This document shows, piece after piece, positions 52,165 to 61,218 of a stretch of DNA of 64,000 bases. A program made the translations under genes and the position numbers. The DNA is from Flavobacterium johnsoniae UW101 (lineage in GTDB: Bacteria > Bacteroidota > Bacteroidia > Flavobacteriales > Flavobacteriaceae), in contig NC_009441.1 of the NCBI RefSeq assembly GCF_000016645.1, forward strand, positions 4,278,001 to 4,342,000, read 5' to 3'. The notes beneath the pieces were generated by a model. It saw only the letters and a program-made list of their open reading frames with translations, was not told the DNA's origin and made no database searches. Within the stretch, counting starts at the first letter, position 1, and each line of letters begins with the position of its first letter.

Positions 52165-52761
52165 ATGAAGAAAATTTTAATCATGTTAACTCTTTTACTG
52201 CCTATTTACAATTCTTTTTCGCAAACAAAAGATGATACTTCAAAACATTTGGTATTTAAAGGTGTTCCGCTTGATGGCACGCTTGAAGAATATGTATTAA
52301 AAATGAAACAAAATGGATTCGACCATCTAAGCACGAAAGATGGAGTGGCAACATTGCAGGGAGATTTTGCAGGTTATAAAGACTGCTATGTAGGCGTTTC
52401 TACATTAAACCAGAAAGATTTAGTCCACAAAATAGCCGTTCTTTTTCCTGAAAAAGATACTTGGTCAACTCTTTACGATAATTATATTAATCTAAAAGAG
52501 ATGCTGACAGAAAAATATGGGAAACCTTCTGCTGTGGTTGAGAAGTTTGACAACCGCTCTTCTGAGCCCAAAGATGATGGAACAAAAATGTTTGATGTTA
52601 AGTTTGACCGTTGTAAATATTATTCGATTTGGGAAACAGACAAGGGAAAAATACAATTATCAATTGATCATAAAAGTGTAACAAGCTGTTTCGTTAAATT
52701 AGCATATTTTGACAAAATCAATAGTTCAACAGTAAAAAAAACTGCACTAGACGATTTGTAA
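52165..52761 (+). CDS. Secreted hypothetical protein (198 aa)
   Basis: A signal peptide (MKKILIMLTLLLPIYNSFSQ, cleavage after about residue 19) leads into a beta-rich domain with the pattern HLVFKGVPLDGTLEEYVLKM and a 'LKEMLTEKYGKPSAVVEKFD' helix. Proteins of this type are common and uncharacterised in Bacteroidota. It is periplasmic or exported. It lies 25 bp after the membrane-protein gene. Confidence 0.75.
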   Translation: MKKILIMLTLLLPIYNSFSQTKDDTSKHLVFKGVPLDGTLEEYVLKMKQNGFDHLSTKDGVATLQGDFAGYKDCYVGVSTLNQKDLVHKIAVLFPEKDTWSTLYDNYINLKEMLTEKYGKPSAVVEKFDNRSSEPKDDGTKMFDVKFDRCKYYSIWETDKGKIQLSIDHKSVTSCFVKLAYFDKINSSTVKKTALDDL

Positions 52762-52797
52762 TTATCTTTTAATATTATCTTAAATCGTTTAGTTTAT

Positions 52798-53337
52798 CTA
52801 ATTTATAATTTCAGGCAGATAAGGATTAATTTCATTCCCATAACTATCAATTCTACAAAGAACACCTTGTTTATATTTTGTTCCAGAGAGATCTTTATAT
52901 TCAATACTGAAAATTATCAAATGATTATCGCTAAATTTTTCAATCAAAAAGTGAATTAGATAAATTCCATCCGTCTTTTTAAGATGATTTTGCTTCTGTG
53001 GTGCCCAAGCTACTCTTTTAATATCGTCTCTTTCTGGATGATCAACTGAAATTTCTAATGCCGTATTATAAGAATCATTAGTAACTTCAATCGTATAAAC
53101 TCTACTTTTTTCTCTTTCTTGAGGAGTAATAATGTTTTCAGAAATATTATACTTAAGAACAGGTTTTATACTTTCCCTGAATCTCACACTCTCAATTTCA
53201 AAAAGTTTATTTTGAGTTATCTGAACTTCTTTTTGTGATTTTAGTGTTTTGTACAGATAATAAGCTGTTAACGTAGTAACTGCTACCATAAACCAATCAG
53301 AAACTGTTCCCCATATCTCAGGATCAAATTGCAACAT
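52798..53337 (-). CDS. Membrane-anchored hypothetical protein (179 aa)
   Basis: A transmembrane helix near the N-terminus (VSDWFMVAVTTLTAYYLYKT, residues 12-31) precedes a coiled stretch (KSQKEVQITQNKLFEIESVR) and a beta-sandwich-like domain (VYTIEVTNDSYNTALEISVD). The design resembles the protein at 6324-6878. It is the last gene of the minus-strand group following Rhs module 3. Role unknown. Confidence 0.65.
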   Translation of the reverse strand: MLQFDPEIWGTVSDWFMVAVTTLTAYYLYKTLKSQKEVQITQNKLFEIESVRFRESIKPVLKYNISENIITPQEREKSRVYTIEVTNDSYNTALEISVDHPERDDIKRVAWAPQKQNHLKKTDGIYLIHFLIEKFSDNHLIIFSIEYKDLSGTKYKQGVLCRIDSYGNEINPYLPEIIN

Positions 53338-53375
53338 ATTTATATTTTCTTTAAAATTTTGTCTGACATTATCAT

Positions 53376-53699
53376 TTATTGATTAAGCTGATAGAAATTA
53401 AAACCATAACCAATTCCTTTAACAGTTTCTCCAGCTTTTTCTAAAAAATCTTCAGCTGTTTTGTTCGGCTGATATTTAAAAACAATTTGTATCATAATTT
53501 TTTTATCAGCTTTATCAGGATAGCTTTCATCCAATTGACCGTTTTCAATGAAATCCAGATAACTATTTATCTTCTCTTGTAAAAGTAATAAATGTTCATT
53601 CTTATCATCCCACTTTAAATGATCAGATATCGTCAGAACTAATATTCCCTGTTTATCTACGCTAATAAGATCTATTAGATTTTTATCTTCAATAGACAT
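53376..53699 (-). CDS. DUF6572-type immunity-like protein
   Basis: I use the ATG at 53699 (MSIEDKNLIDLISVDKQGIL); the upstream extension to 53759 is not family-like. ILVLTISDHLKWDDKNEHLL and LLQEKINSYLDFIENGQLDE followed by IMIQIVFKYQPN match DUF6572, a family often found downstream of polymorphic toxins. It is the second small gene after Rhs module 3 and may be an extra immunity gene left from an earlier toxin tip. Confidence 0.7.
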   Translation of the reverse strand: MSIEDKNLIDLISVDKQGILVLTISDHLKWDDKNEHLLLLQEKINSYLDFIENGQLDESYPDKADKKIMIQIVFKYQPNKTAEDFLEKAGETVKGIGYGFNFYQLNQ

Positions 53700-53813
53700 A
53701 TTTTTATTTTTTTTAATTTTGTTACTGTAATCAAAAAAGATAAGGGTGCAAAAATACACCCTTAACTTTGTCTACATTTTTAGTTTGCACATCCCTTATT
53801 TACATGTGAAAAT

Positions 53814-54449
53814 TTATTGAAGGACTATAGAATCTAGAACCTTGATGATATTTAGATATTCTTCCAAATAAAATCCGTCATAATCCTCTGTGTAATATTT
53901 CAAATATTTTGCTTTAAAAAATTCATAATCAGGATTATTAACAAGCTTAGCTAGTATTATTCCGAGGTTACCTTCGTATTTTATCCCAGAAAAAATACTG
54001 TTTCCTTCTTTTACATTTATTGCTTTCTCAATTTCATTTATACTTTTATATTTTTCAAAAAATGGTATTGCGACTTCTTTAAAAAGCTCAAATATACCGT
54101 TGAAACAAGTCTCTACATCTTGAGATTTTATTAAATCAAAACGATATTCATTTCCATCATTAATGTAATTTTCAACCGTGATTCCAATTGTAGGTGTAGT
54201 TTTATGATATTTAGGTTCAAAATACGAGCCTTTATGATAAATGTTTTCAATATTGTCAATTCTAATAAGCATTCCCAAATTTATTTCCCAATCATCATCT
54301 CTCTCTAAAAAAATAAGTTGAAACTTAAACCATCCGTCTTTATTTTTATGGATAAACTCATCGGCACTTTTCTTCAGTTTGTAATTGTATTGCGATAATA
54401 CAACCTCTAATTTGGAAAGTAATTTTTCTTTTATTTCGTAATTTCTCAT
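53814..54449 (-). CDS. Probable immunity protein of Rhs nuclease toxin
   Basis: The 211-residue cytoplasmic protein starts 6 bp after the Rhs toxin stop. It has an alpha/beta N-terminal domain (KDGWFKFQLIFLERDDDWEI) and helical C-terminal part, and is acidic, as many nuclease-immunity proteins are. I do not know the family name. The immunity role is inferred from position and charge. Confidence 0.65.
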   Translation of the reverse strand: MRNYEIKEKLLSKLEVVLSQYNYKLKKSADEFIHKNKDGWFKFQLIFLERDDDWEINLGMLIRIDNIENIYHKGSYFEPKYHKTTPTIGITVENYINDGNEYRFDLIKSQDVETCFNGIFELFKEVAIPFFEKYKSINEIEKAINVKEGNSIFSGIKYEGNLGIILAKLVNNPDYEFFKAKYLKYYTEDYDGFYLEEYLNIIKVLDSIVLQ

Positions 54450-54455
54450 TTCTCT

Positions 54456-55184
54456 TTACTTAGGTCTTATAATATCTACTTTTGTCGGCGGTATCTTTGT
54501 ACCAGCAGGATAACCATGTGCCGCTCCTTTATTTCCGACGACTGTACCTCCATGTTTTTCAAGTGCTGGATATCCAACTTTTTGATTTTTTGTATTACCA
54601 GCCGTTTTTGATGACTTTGCATCAGTAAGTCTAATTTTACCATCTTTTTTACTCATGTTATCCACTCGAACATTTGGTGTAGTGCCACCTTTTCCATCAT
54701 TAGGACTAACAGTAATCTGCTCACTTACATTATCGTGCCCTTCTTCTTTTAATTGTTTTGTTACTTCTTTCTCCCATTTCTTGCCTTTTTCTGCATTTTC
54801 TTTTATCGTTGATTTTCCTTTAGTAGCATTTGAGAGCTTGTTAAGAGCTGAAGCACCTCTAGCTATTGGAATTGTCGACAATATCATAGCACCTTTTGCT
54901 TCTTTTGCTTCTGACATTTTTCTTGAATCACCAGCATGGTCTTTCGTGGGTGCCATAGCAGGTTCGGAAGCAAAGAGTAACATGGCAAGTGGAATAAATG
55001 GACAAATAGGGCATCTCCCATCTGGGTCAGCAAAACTTACTGGATTATCATAACCGTAGCCATAAGGATTTAGATTATCTGGATTATAAATCCCTCCTCC
55101 AGTATCAATTTTTGTAATTATTGCTTCTAAAACTTCATCGTCATCGTCTTCATCAACTTGACTGTCATCAAAAGTAAACTTCAA
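54456..55184 (-). CDS. Orphan Rhs C-terminal toxin, REase-like nuclease
   Basis: The called frame begins inside the Rhs tip. In the same frame the Rhs core reads upstream to about 55317 ([40 protein letters not shown]). After FADPDGRCPICPF comes a short hydrophobic pre-toxin segment and then the toxin: 'EKGKKWEKEVTKQLKEEGHD', NVRVDNMSKKDGKIRLTDAKSSK. The V-D...(T)DAKSS arrangement is that of a restriction-endonuclease-fold toxin (D...DxK). The Rhs shell is missing. The immunity candidate is immediately downstream. Confidence 0.7.
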   Translation of the reverse strand: MKFTFDDSQVDEDDDDEVLEAIITKIDTGGGIYNPDNLNPYGYGYDNPVSFADPDGRCPICPFIPLAMLLFASEPAMAPTKDHAGDSRKMSEAKEAKGAMILSTIPIARGASALNKLSNATKGKSTIKENAEKGKKWEKEVTKQLKEEGHDNVSEQITVSPNDGKGGTTPNVRVDNMSKKDGKIRLTDAKSSKTAGNTKNQKVGYPALEKHGGTVVGNKGAAHGYPAGTKIPPTKVDIIRPK

Positions 55185-55454
55185 ATCATTTAAAAGTGGG
55201 TCAGGATTTATCCATCTTCCAATTGCAGGGTCGTAATTTCTCCAACCATAATCATAAAGTCCCAGTCCCAGCTCGTCTTGGAACTCCTTGCCGTTGTACT
55301 TATACTTATAAGGGTCTGTAAAATTTTCCTATACAGTAAATGACCTCTTGCAAAAAATCTCTATATAAAGAACGTTCTTTTAGCATTTTCCAGCTTATGC
55401 GAAAGTAGATTTAGTTTAATTATTTTCCTAATAATTTTTTAGTCTGCAAATAAA

Positions 55455-55480
55455 AAAAGCTCTCATTTCTGAGAGCTTTT
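55455..55480. terminator. Hairpin terminator after zeta-toxin cassette
   Basis: AAAAGCTCTC, ATTTCT, GAGAGCTTTT: a 10-bp perfect stem beyond the 54-aa gene. Same position relative to the Rhs junction as the hairpin at 33758. Confidence 0.8.
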
Positions 55481-55500
55481 CACTGTTATTGAATAATATT

Positions 55501-55665
55501 TTACAAAGAGCTGGCTTTTATCCTTACGATTTTACCGTCCTGCATAACAACCAAATCGCTGTTATTTTTCTTTTTAAACTCAATTAGTTTTTCAGAAACT
55601 TTATCCATTGCCTCTATAATCTTCTTCTGAGTCGGTGTCGTTGTTGTTGTTTTGTGTTCTCCCAT
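55501..55665 (-). CDS. Small partner of zeta-like toxin (54 aa)
   Basis: The frame encodes MGEHKTTTTTPTQKKIIEAM followed by a Lys-rich helix and the strand SDLVVMQDGKIVRIKASSL. It overlaps the 3' end of the zeta-like gene by 52 bp and ends just before a terminator. Such short genes regularly accompany Bacteroidota zeta-toxin-like kinases and are likely their antitoxins. Confidence 0.65.
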   Translation of the reverse strand: MGEHKTTTTTPTQKKIIEAMDKVSEKLIEFKKKNNSDLVVMQDGKIVRIKASSL

Positions 55666-56237
55666 GATTGGTCATTTTTGAGTTTATCGAACTTGATTTC
55701 ATTTATAACTTCAATGTCATTGCCTAAAGTTTTTTGTGCTATTAATTCAGCTTTTACAGCTGTGTTGTCAAAAATCAATGCCTCATTAACTATAGGCAAA
55801 TATATATCAAATAAATTAGTTATTCCATTTTTATACCTGCGTTTAATAACATCGGTTTCAATATTGTGACCGCCTTCCTGAACTCTTGTTTTAACCCTCT
55901 CGATTGCGAGATCAACACTATTGAGCCAAAAAAACAAAAGCACCACTTTATAGCCTTTTTCCTGAGCTGCAATCACTTTCTGCTTATAGCTTTTAGTGGC
56001 TAAAGTCGTTTCGAAAGCAAAGACTTCATTGTTGGCTAATAATTCATTGATTCTGTGAAGCATTATCCTTCCCGCTTCAAAGGCTGCCTTTTCGGGCTGA
56101 AAAGGAGAAAGCCCTTTGGCAATTTCGTCCGCATTTACAAATTCTTTACACTGCAATATCTCAGGAAGAATTGTAAATGAGGCTGTAGTTTTACCTGCAC
56201 CGTTACAGCCTGCTATTATATAAAGATTTTTATTCAT
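55614..56237 (-). CDS. Zeta-toxin-family kinase
   Basis: I start at 56237 (MNKNLYIIAGCNGAGKTTAS), since the frame to 56261 adds only hydrophobic residues. Walker A GCNGAGKTT, the 'FAFETTLATKSYKQKVIAAQ' segment (substrate and sugar-binding region) and VVLLFFWLNSVDLAIERVKTR-VQEGGHN (arginine-rich lid) are typical of zeta toxins. These kinases phosphorylate UDP-GlcNAc or related nucleotides. The 54-aa gene overlapping its end is the probable antitoxin. The cassette occupies the slot that Panacea TA fills in module 1. Confidence 0.85.
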   Translation of the reverse strand: MNKNLYIIAGCNGAGKTTASFTILPEILQCKEFVNADEIAKGLSPFQPEKAAFEAGRIMLHRINELLANNEVFAFETTLATKSYKQKVIAAQEKGYKVVLLFFWLNSVDLAIERVKTRVQEGGHNIETDVIKRRYKNGITNLFDIYLPIVNEALIFDNTAVKAELIAQKTLGNDIEVINEIKFDKLKNDQSWENTKQQQRHRLRRRL

Positions 56238-56277
56238 TGTTACAAAGATAAGAAATTTCAATTTTAATAAACACCTG

Positions 56278-57153
56278 TCATATGCTTGGAAAATATCTAT
56301 TTATCAATCCCCGCTGTTCCAAAGCATTCGCTTTGATATATTTCTCAGTTGTCCCTGGCCATTTATGACCTGCCAGTTCCTGAACTCTTTCCAATGGAAT
56401 GTTTTTCTCGTTAAGCCAGTTGCAGATTACGCTCATTCTGATTGTCTGCGGATTTAGTTTTCTGTCAGGGAATAGTCCTCTTAACGGCTCAATCATGGCA
56501 TGAATGCTGTTCACTACAATAGGCTGTCCAAGCTTTGTCAATATGAATTTATCACTGCTCCCACGCAGTAAAGCAGGACGGGTTTCATTTATGTAATTGT
56601 GGAACAGTATCATCTGCTTAGGCACAAGCTCCAGCGTTCTTTTATTGAGATTGGCAGAACCTTTAATGTAAGCTGTGCCGTTATCCAGATCAACATCCTT
56701 TAGAGCCAGCCTTGCTATTTCATCGCTTGCCAGCCCCTGATAGATTAAAAGGGAAATCAGAACATTGTTTCTCACGTCAAGATGCTTGTAGCGGTTCTCC
56801 CGTTCCATTAAATGCTGTAATTCCGAGCTGTTGAACAGATCCTGAACCTGAATGGTCTGGTTGCCCTTAATTTTGATATTAAGCTTTCTGCAGGGATGGT
56901 CATTTCGATAGCCGTACATCACCAGATAGTCGTAATATTTTTTGATGGCTGACAGTATTCTGATTCGGTACTGCACGTTGCACTGCTTCCGGCTGACTTT
57001 ATCCATGTGCTTTACTATATCCTTATACTGGTATCTCTTAGCTTTTGGATTGGTCTTTAAAAAATGGTTGATTGTATAGAGATAGCTCTGCGCTGTCTTT
57101 TCAGCTACAATTCCTCTGAGGTAATTTTCCAGATCTGGTTTCTTGTTTTCCAT
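56278..57153 (-). CDS. Tyrosine recombinase homologue lacking catalytic residues, copy 2
   Basis: A 291-residue homologue of 34846-35718 with the same losses: YQGLASDEIARLALKD lacks the box I Arg and LNPQTIRMSVICNW lacks the His of HxxR, while AGHKWPGTTEKYIKAN retains the His and Tyr. Identical losses in both copies show that the degenerate state is ancestral and maintained by selection. It follows the canonical recombinase by 11 bp. Confidence 0.8.
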   Translation of the reverse strand: MENKKPDLENYLRGIVAEKTAQSYLYTINHFLKTNPKAKRYQYKDIVKHMDKVSRKQCNVQYRIRILSAIKKYYDYLVMYGYRNDHPCRKLNIKIKGNQTIQVQDLFNSSELQHLMERENRYKHLDVRNNVLISLLIYQGLASDEIARLALKDVDLDNGTAYIKGSANLNKRTLELVPKQMILFHNYINETRPALLRGSSDKFILTKLGQPIVVNSIHAMIEPLRGLFPDRKLNPQTIRMSVICNWLNEKNIPLERVQELAGHKWPGTTEKYIKANALEQRGLINRYFPSI

Positions 57154-57164
57154 TGGTTACGTTT

Positions 57165-58082
57165 TTAGAAGTTTACGACTGGTTTGCGTTTTTTATTCTG
57201 CACCGCATAGATGTAGGTTGTATTTATCTGGGTATGCCCCAGAAAACTGCGTATAAAGTCAATTCCCGCGTTATTCTCTGCAAGATGAAAGGCAATGCTG
57301 TGGCGCAGGCAGTGAAGCGTGATTTCTTTCTGGACAAGTTCAAATTTGCCAGTCTGCTCAATCATTTTGTTTAATATCTCATTTAGGTTTTCTCCTGTCG
57401 ATCTTCTGCCTCTGCTGTTGATGAAAAAGGCTTCCTCATTCTGGTTTCTCCCTGTCAGCCTTTCAGGCCTCTCATCCCTGACATATTTTGTCAGGTACTG
57501 CAGAACCGTATCGCTCATGGGAACTTCACGTCTCTTGTTTCCTTTACCCTGCCTGACAACCAGCATTCCTTTTATCAGGTTCACATCTTTCAGATCAAGG
57601 CTGGCAATCTCTGATCTTCTCAGTCCGCATCCGTAGGCAATGGAAAGCAGAGCTTTTTCCATTTCATTCTCAGCGTGATGATAAACAAGTTTTATTTCTT
57701 CTATTGTGAGAATGTTTCTGGGTTTCTGCGTTCCGCCAGTGATGGATGGGATATAATAGGCATTTTGGATTTCTTTGTTTTCCAGCAGATATACCTGAAA
57801 AAGCCCCTGAACAAAAAGATGCAGTTTGATGGTCTTTTCAGCCAGAATGCCGTTTCCTCTTTTCTTTGGTCTTGAAGAAAGATAATCCAGATACCTCACA
57901 GATTCTTTTGAGGCCACATTCTGGATTCTGCTGATTCCTGCCTGTTCCAGCCAGACCAGAAATTCCGTTATGATGTTTTTATAGAGGTTTGACCGTCCCT
58001 GCTTGTAATTCCTGACTTTTACAAATTCTCCGAATGCCACTGTGAGCCTTAGAAATTCCCTGCTCTGTATCGTTTTTTTCAT
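57165..58082 (-). CDS. XerC/D-like tyrosine recombinase, copy 2
   Basis: The 305-residue enzyme has complete catalytic boxes (YGCGLRRSEIASLDL, HCLRHSIAFHLAE, FLGHTQINTTYIYA). It differs from copy 1 mainly in the N-terminal domain and by conservative changes, and its C-terminal residues (NKKRKPVVNF) are identical. It pairs with the degenerate recombinase in an operon and is preceded by GGAACRCC repeats. Confidence 0.9.
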   Translation of the reverse strand: MKKTIQSREFLRLTVAFGEFVKVRNYKQGRSNLYKNIITEFLVWLEQAGISRIQNVASKESVRYLDYLSSRPKKRGNGILAEKTIKLHLFVQGLFQVYLLENKEIQNAYYIPSITGGTQKPRNILTIEEIKLVYHHAENEMEKALLSIAYGCGLRRSEIASLDLKDVNLIKGMLVVRQGKGNKRREVPMSDTVLQYLTKYVRDERPERLTGRNQNEEAFFINSRGRRSTGENLNEILNKMIEQTGKFELVQKEITLHCLRHSIAFHLAENNAGIDFIRSFLGHTQINTTYIYAVQNKKRKPVVNF

Positions 58083-58146
58083 TGTCTTTTACTTTAATTA
58101 AATGCTGTTTTTTTGAGTGATGAAAACGAACGCTTGCACACTCCGC

Positions 58147-58222
58147 GGAACGCGGAACACCAGCATCGTATTGCCAGTGTTTTCAAGGATTTCGGTGTTC
58201 CGTTGGCGTTCCGTGGTGTTCC
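58147..58222. repeat. GGAACRCC repeat cluster, copy 2
   Basis: Units at 58147 (GGAACGC), 58154 (GGAACACC), then inverted at 58194 (GGTGTTCC), 58205 (GGCGTTCC) and 58215 (GGTGTTCC). The spacer ATCGTATTGCCAGTGTTTT is also conserved with copy 1. The repeat units are retained while single bases vary, as expected for protein-binding sites. Confidence 0.7.
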
Positions 58223-58256
58223 ACTTTTCTAGTTTTCTCCTGATTTTTTGTTTTTT

Positions 58257-59927
58257 TTAGAACTCTTCAAGCTGTCTGTGCAGTTCTTTTCTGATTCTGG
58301 TCTTTAGTTTTTCCATATCATCCCAGTAGGAGATCATAAATTTAAAGCCCCTGTTGAATGAACCCTCTACAGGCTGGATGTATTCCAATTCCTGCAGTAA
58401 ATGCATGTATCTGAAAGCAGATGTCTTGCTGATATTGAGTCCCTGTCTGATCTCTCTTGCCGTGAACTTTTTTGATGTTCCTTCTTTCTGCTTTTTTATA
58501 AAGTCTTTCAGGTTCTCAAAAAACTGTCTGGTGCTTTTATCAAGCTCGTCCACTTTGATGATAATGGAACTGAAGAAAACATCTACGGCTGATTTTATAT
58601 CTGCTTTGTCGGTGATCAGCCTTCCCTTAGTATCGGTTTTTCTCTGGTACTGGTGCAGGATTGTAATCTGGCAGACAAAGTTCTGGAACTGCGAGTTTAA
58701 TCTTCTGAGCATTCTGGCTTCCAGCGGAAGGCTGAGCTTATCGGCAAACGGGTTTACAACCTCGTAGGATTTAAGCACGCGCATCACATTTCTTAAAAGC
58801 TGTTTTGCCTGCTCTTCCTTTTGGTCGTCTGACTGTCCTGCTGTTTTAAGATTCTGCTTTTTAATGATTCTAAGCGTCTGTTCTTGGCTTTCATCCACGC
58901 CCAAGATCACAGAACGGCTCATGTTGTCGTAATACACCTCAGCTTTTGTGGTTGTGGTAAGGCTGGCAAAGTGCGCCTGAACCTGTTTGATTCTTCCCCT
59001 GTTGTTTCCGAATATGTCTTTTACCACAGTGGAGCTGGTCAGGAATTTGGCGGACTGCATTTCCCTGAAGGCATACTGCGCCTCTTCATCAAGCCCGTCA
59101 AAATCCTGAATGATAATCAGCTTGTTGATCAGTTCCTTATCCCTGTAATGGTAAAGCGATTTGCTTGTAATGCGTGTCATGTTCATCACGTCCTCCTGAG
59201 GCATGCATCCTGCAATGCCGTTTATCAGATGGCTTTTTCCCTCACCGCTTGAACCCTGCACAAGCCCGTGCATCAGATAGGGCATTTTGTAGCTTGATGC
59301 CAGGATGAAAAGCACGATTCTGTTTTCTTCTTCCCCCACAATGCCGTTCTGTTCCAGAAGCCTGTCTATATTTTCAAGCAGTTTTGGTTTTGTGAGAAAT
59401 GCGACCGCATTTTCCTGCGCCTGAGGCGTAAGCTCTTTTTCGGCAAAACGTTCCGCAATCGGGTTTATTTCAGCCTCAAAAAGCGATTCTCTGTGCTGTT
59501 CCAGAAGATCGGTAAGCGTTACCAAATCCTTTTCAAGACTGTCATAATCAAAACCCTGCTTTTCTGAAAGATCCGTGCACTGGCTCTGCACGCCTGCAAA
59601 ATCGAACAGGTCGATTTTAAGCCTGTGTTTTCTGTTGGTATTGTATTCCACAATCTGAAGCGAAATCCTGAGATTCCCCAAGTCCATCGGCAGGTTTCCC
59701 AGAACAAAGAAAGTCCCCGAAAGGCCTTTGTAGCTGATTTTGTAGCCGTTTACAATCTGCAGTCCTTCGCCTGCTTTTTCCGTTTTTGCGCTTTTTAAAA
59801 GATTCGATATCCCTTCCGCTCCATAATTGACCCACATGTCATTCAGACTGTGCCCTTCGGGCAGTTCCGCTATTGAAAGCGGAACGTCTGGTCTTGCCTC
59901 CTGCATTTGTAATCTGATCTTCTCCAT
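58257..59927 (-). CDS. Helicase/ATPase half of split primase-helicase, copy 2
   Basis: A 556-residue near-copy of 36815-38485 with the same Walker A (VQGSSGEGKSHLI), Walker B (LIIIQDFDGLDEEA) and C-terminal winged helix (FTAREIRQGLNISKTSAFRY). Substitutions are conservative. It starts 5 bp past the stop of the TOPRIM-like gene. Same inferred replication role. Confidence 0.75.
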   Translation of the reverse strand: MEKIRLQMQEARPDVPLSIAELPEGHSLNDMWVNYGAEGISNLLKSAKTEKAGEGLQIVNGYKISYKGLSGTFFVLGNLPMDLGNLRISLQIVEYNTNRKHRLKIDLFDFAGVQSQCTDLSEKQGFDYDSLEKDLVTLTDLLEQHRESLFEAEINPIAERFAEKELTPQAQENAVAFLTKPKLLENIDRLLEQNGIVGEEENRIVLFILASSYKMPYLMHGLVQGSSGEGKSHLINGIAGCMPQEDVMNMTRITSKSLYHYRDKELINKLIIIQDFDGLDEEAQYAFREMQSAKFLTSSTVVKDIFGNNRGRIKQVQAHFASLTTTTKAEVYYDNMSRSVILGVDESQEQTLRIIKKQNLKTAGQSDDQKEEQAKQLLRNVMRVLKSYEVVNPFADKLSLPLEARMLRRLNSQFQNFVCQITILHQYQRKTDTKGRLITDKADIKSAVDVFFSSIIIKVDELDKSTRQFFENLKDFIKKQKEGTSKKFTAREIRQGLNISKTSAFRYMHLLQELEYIQPVEGSFNRGFKFMISYWDDMEKLKTRIRKELHRQLEEF

Positions 59928-59931
59928 TTTC

Positions 59932-60495
59932 TCACCGCTTAAAGATTACTATTGATTCCAGTCCATTCAATGATTTGATAATTTCAATATGCTCATCGAG
60001 CAGTTCACCGTCATGAAGTGCAATAACCGCTTCCCTCTGATCCAGTATTCTGCTCTGAATGAGGCTCGCGCAGTCAATCACAGTCGGCGCCAGATAGAGC
60101 TTTCGGGTAAGCGGATGGGGATATGCAGGATAGATTCCTTTCTGGTTTAGATATTCCTCCCGAGGGCTTTCCAGATCAAAACGGAGCGCAAAATAATTCA
60201 CGATCGCATTGTCTCTGTCCAGCAGGGGGAATATAAGCCCATAGCGCCCAAACACGGTATAGGCCGTCAGAGAATCATCCCGCACTCCTGCATCACTCTT
60301 GGTTATGACTCCAAGCTCCTCAAACCTTTCTTTGGATTTAAGGGTCTTGCGGTGGTGGAACTGTCCCGAATTAAAGCCTATTCTCAGGTCTGAATATTCC
60401 AGTCCGATGCTTTTCAGGTAAGCTTTAGGCTTTACGGCCTTTGCGCTTCTGATGCCTGTTTCAAATGAACGGAACAGCGATTCTAAACTTTCCAT
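59932..60495 (-). CDS. TOPRIM-primase-like half of split primase, copy 2
   Basis: A 187-residue homologue of 38490-39053: MESLESLFRSFETGIRSAKA, RYGLIFPLLDRDNAIVNYFA, YPHPLTRKLYLAPTVIDCAS and EAVIALHDGELLDEHIEII. It ends SIVIFKR at the same point as copy 1. The junction ATCTTTAAGCGGTGA(N)AAAATGG is conserved in both copies. Confidence 0.65.
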   Translation of the reverse strand: MESLESLFRSFETGIRSAKAVKPKAYLKSIGLEYSDLRIGFNSGQFHHRKTLKSKERFEELGVITKSDAGVRDDSLTAYTVFGRYGLIFPLLDRDNAIVNYFALRFDLESPREEYLNQKGIYPAYPHPLTRKLYLAPTVIDCASLIQSRILDQREAVIALHDGELLDEHIEIIKSLNGLESIVIFKR

Positions 60496-60860
60496 ATGCT
60501 TTAATTTTTTTAATTGGTTTCTGCGCTGATATAAACACAGCGATGCCCTGCCTGAAATAATCTTTCAGGCGGAAGTGCGGTATGGGCGTTAATTAAAGGC
60601 CGTCTGTGACAGGGAACGGCCGTTTATGGGAATAGAAATCTATTAATAGATTTCTACTGCAAAGATAATCCAGATTTCAATGCGCATCCTGCTCAAAATT
60701 TGGTGGGGATAATTGCAAAGATAATTGGTATTGCTTTCACTTTCAATGGTAAAATATACCTATGAAAGCCGTAGAACGTAATTATAAGGTTCAGGCAAAG
60801 ATAAACCTGTTTAGTATAAATGCCATGGACATAATATGTACATCAGCGCGGTTTTTGGCG
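60496..60860. other. Non-coding region with palindromes upstream of primase
   Basis: Contains GCCTGAAA/TTTCAGGC (around 60552-60572), GGCCGT/ACGGCC (around 60598-60622) and a perfect 24-bp palindrome at 60633-60656 (TAGAAATCTATTAATAGATT-TCTA). mobA, AbiEii and the tandem repeats present in module 1 are absent here. It is a candidate promoter or replication/transfer origin. Confidence 0.5.
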
Positions 60861-61190
60861 TCATTGGGAAGACTGCTCAGTTTCCCGCTTCTCATTCACC
60901 ATTTTATATATTTCATCCAGAACTTCTATTTCAGCCCTTGGAATCAGCTGAAGGGCAAGCTCCAAAACAGAGCCTATGTATATTTCCCTGTTATCAAGCT
61001 CGTCCGAATAAATGATATTCAGGCACATTCTAATGAGATTCACTCCCAGACACGTCATATCCGTGTAGCCGTAAAATCTTATCTCACGTATAGATTCCCC
61101 GCTTTTGTCCTTGACAGGCTTAAGAAGCTTAAAATGATACGATGCAAAATCTTTAAATTCTTCCAGTGTTTTTATTTTATCAGTTTCCAT
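60861..61190 (-). CDS. Small helical paralogue of MNT-HEPN operon
   Basis: The 109-residue protein begins METDKIKTLEEFKDFA and has IREIRFYGYTDMTCLGVNLI, RMCLNIIYSDEL and YIGSVLELALQLIPRAEIEV. It is 28 bp downstream of a closely related gene at 61219 with the same METDKIK start, so the pair arose by tandem duplication. Function unknown. Confidence 0.7.
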   Translation of the reverse strand: METDKIKTLEEFKDFASYHFKLLKPVKDKSGESIREIRFYGYTDMTCLGVNLIRMCLNIIYSDELDNREIYIGSVLELALQLIPRAEIEVLDEIYKMVNEKRETEQSSQ

Positions 61191-61218
61191 AATTTTAAAT
61201 ATTAAATCTTAATCTGTG

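Noticed and set aside
60762..61205. Plus-strand frame of 147 codons
   Set aside because: It is antisense to the small helical gene at 60861-61190, which belongs to a four-member family, so the plus frame is a shadow.
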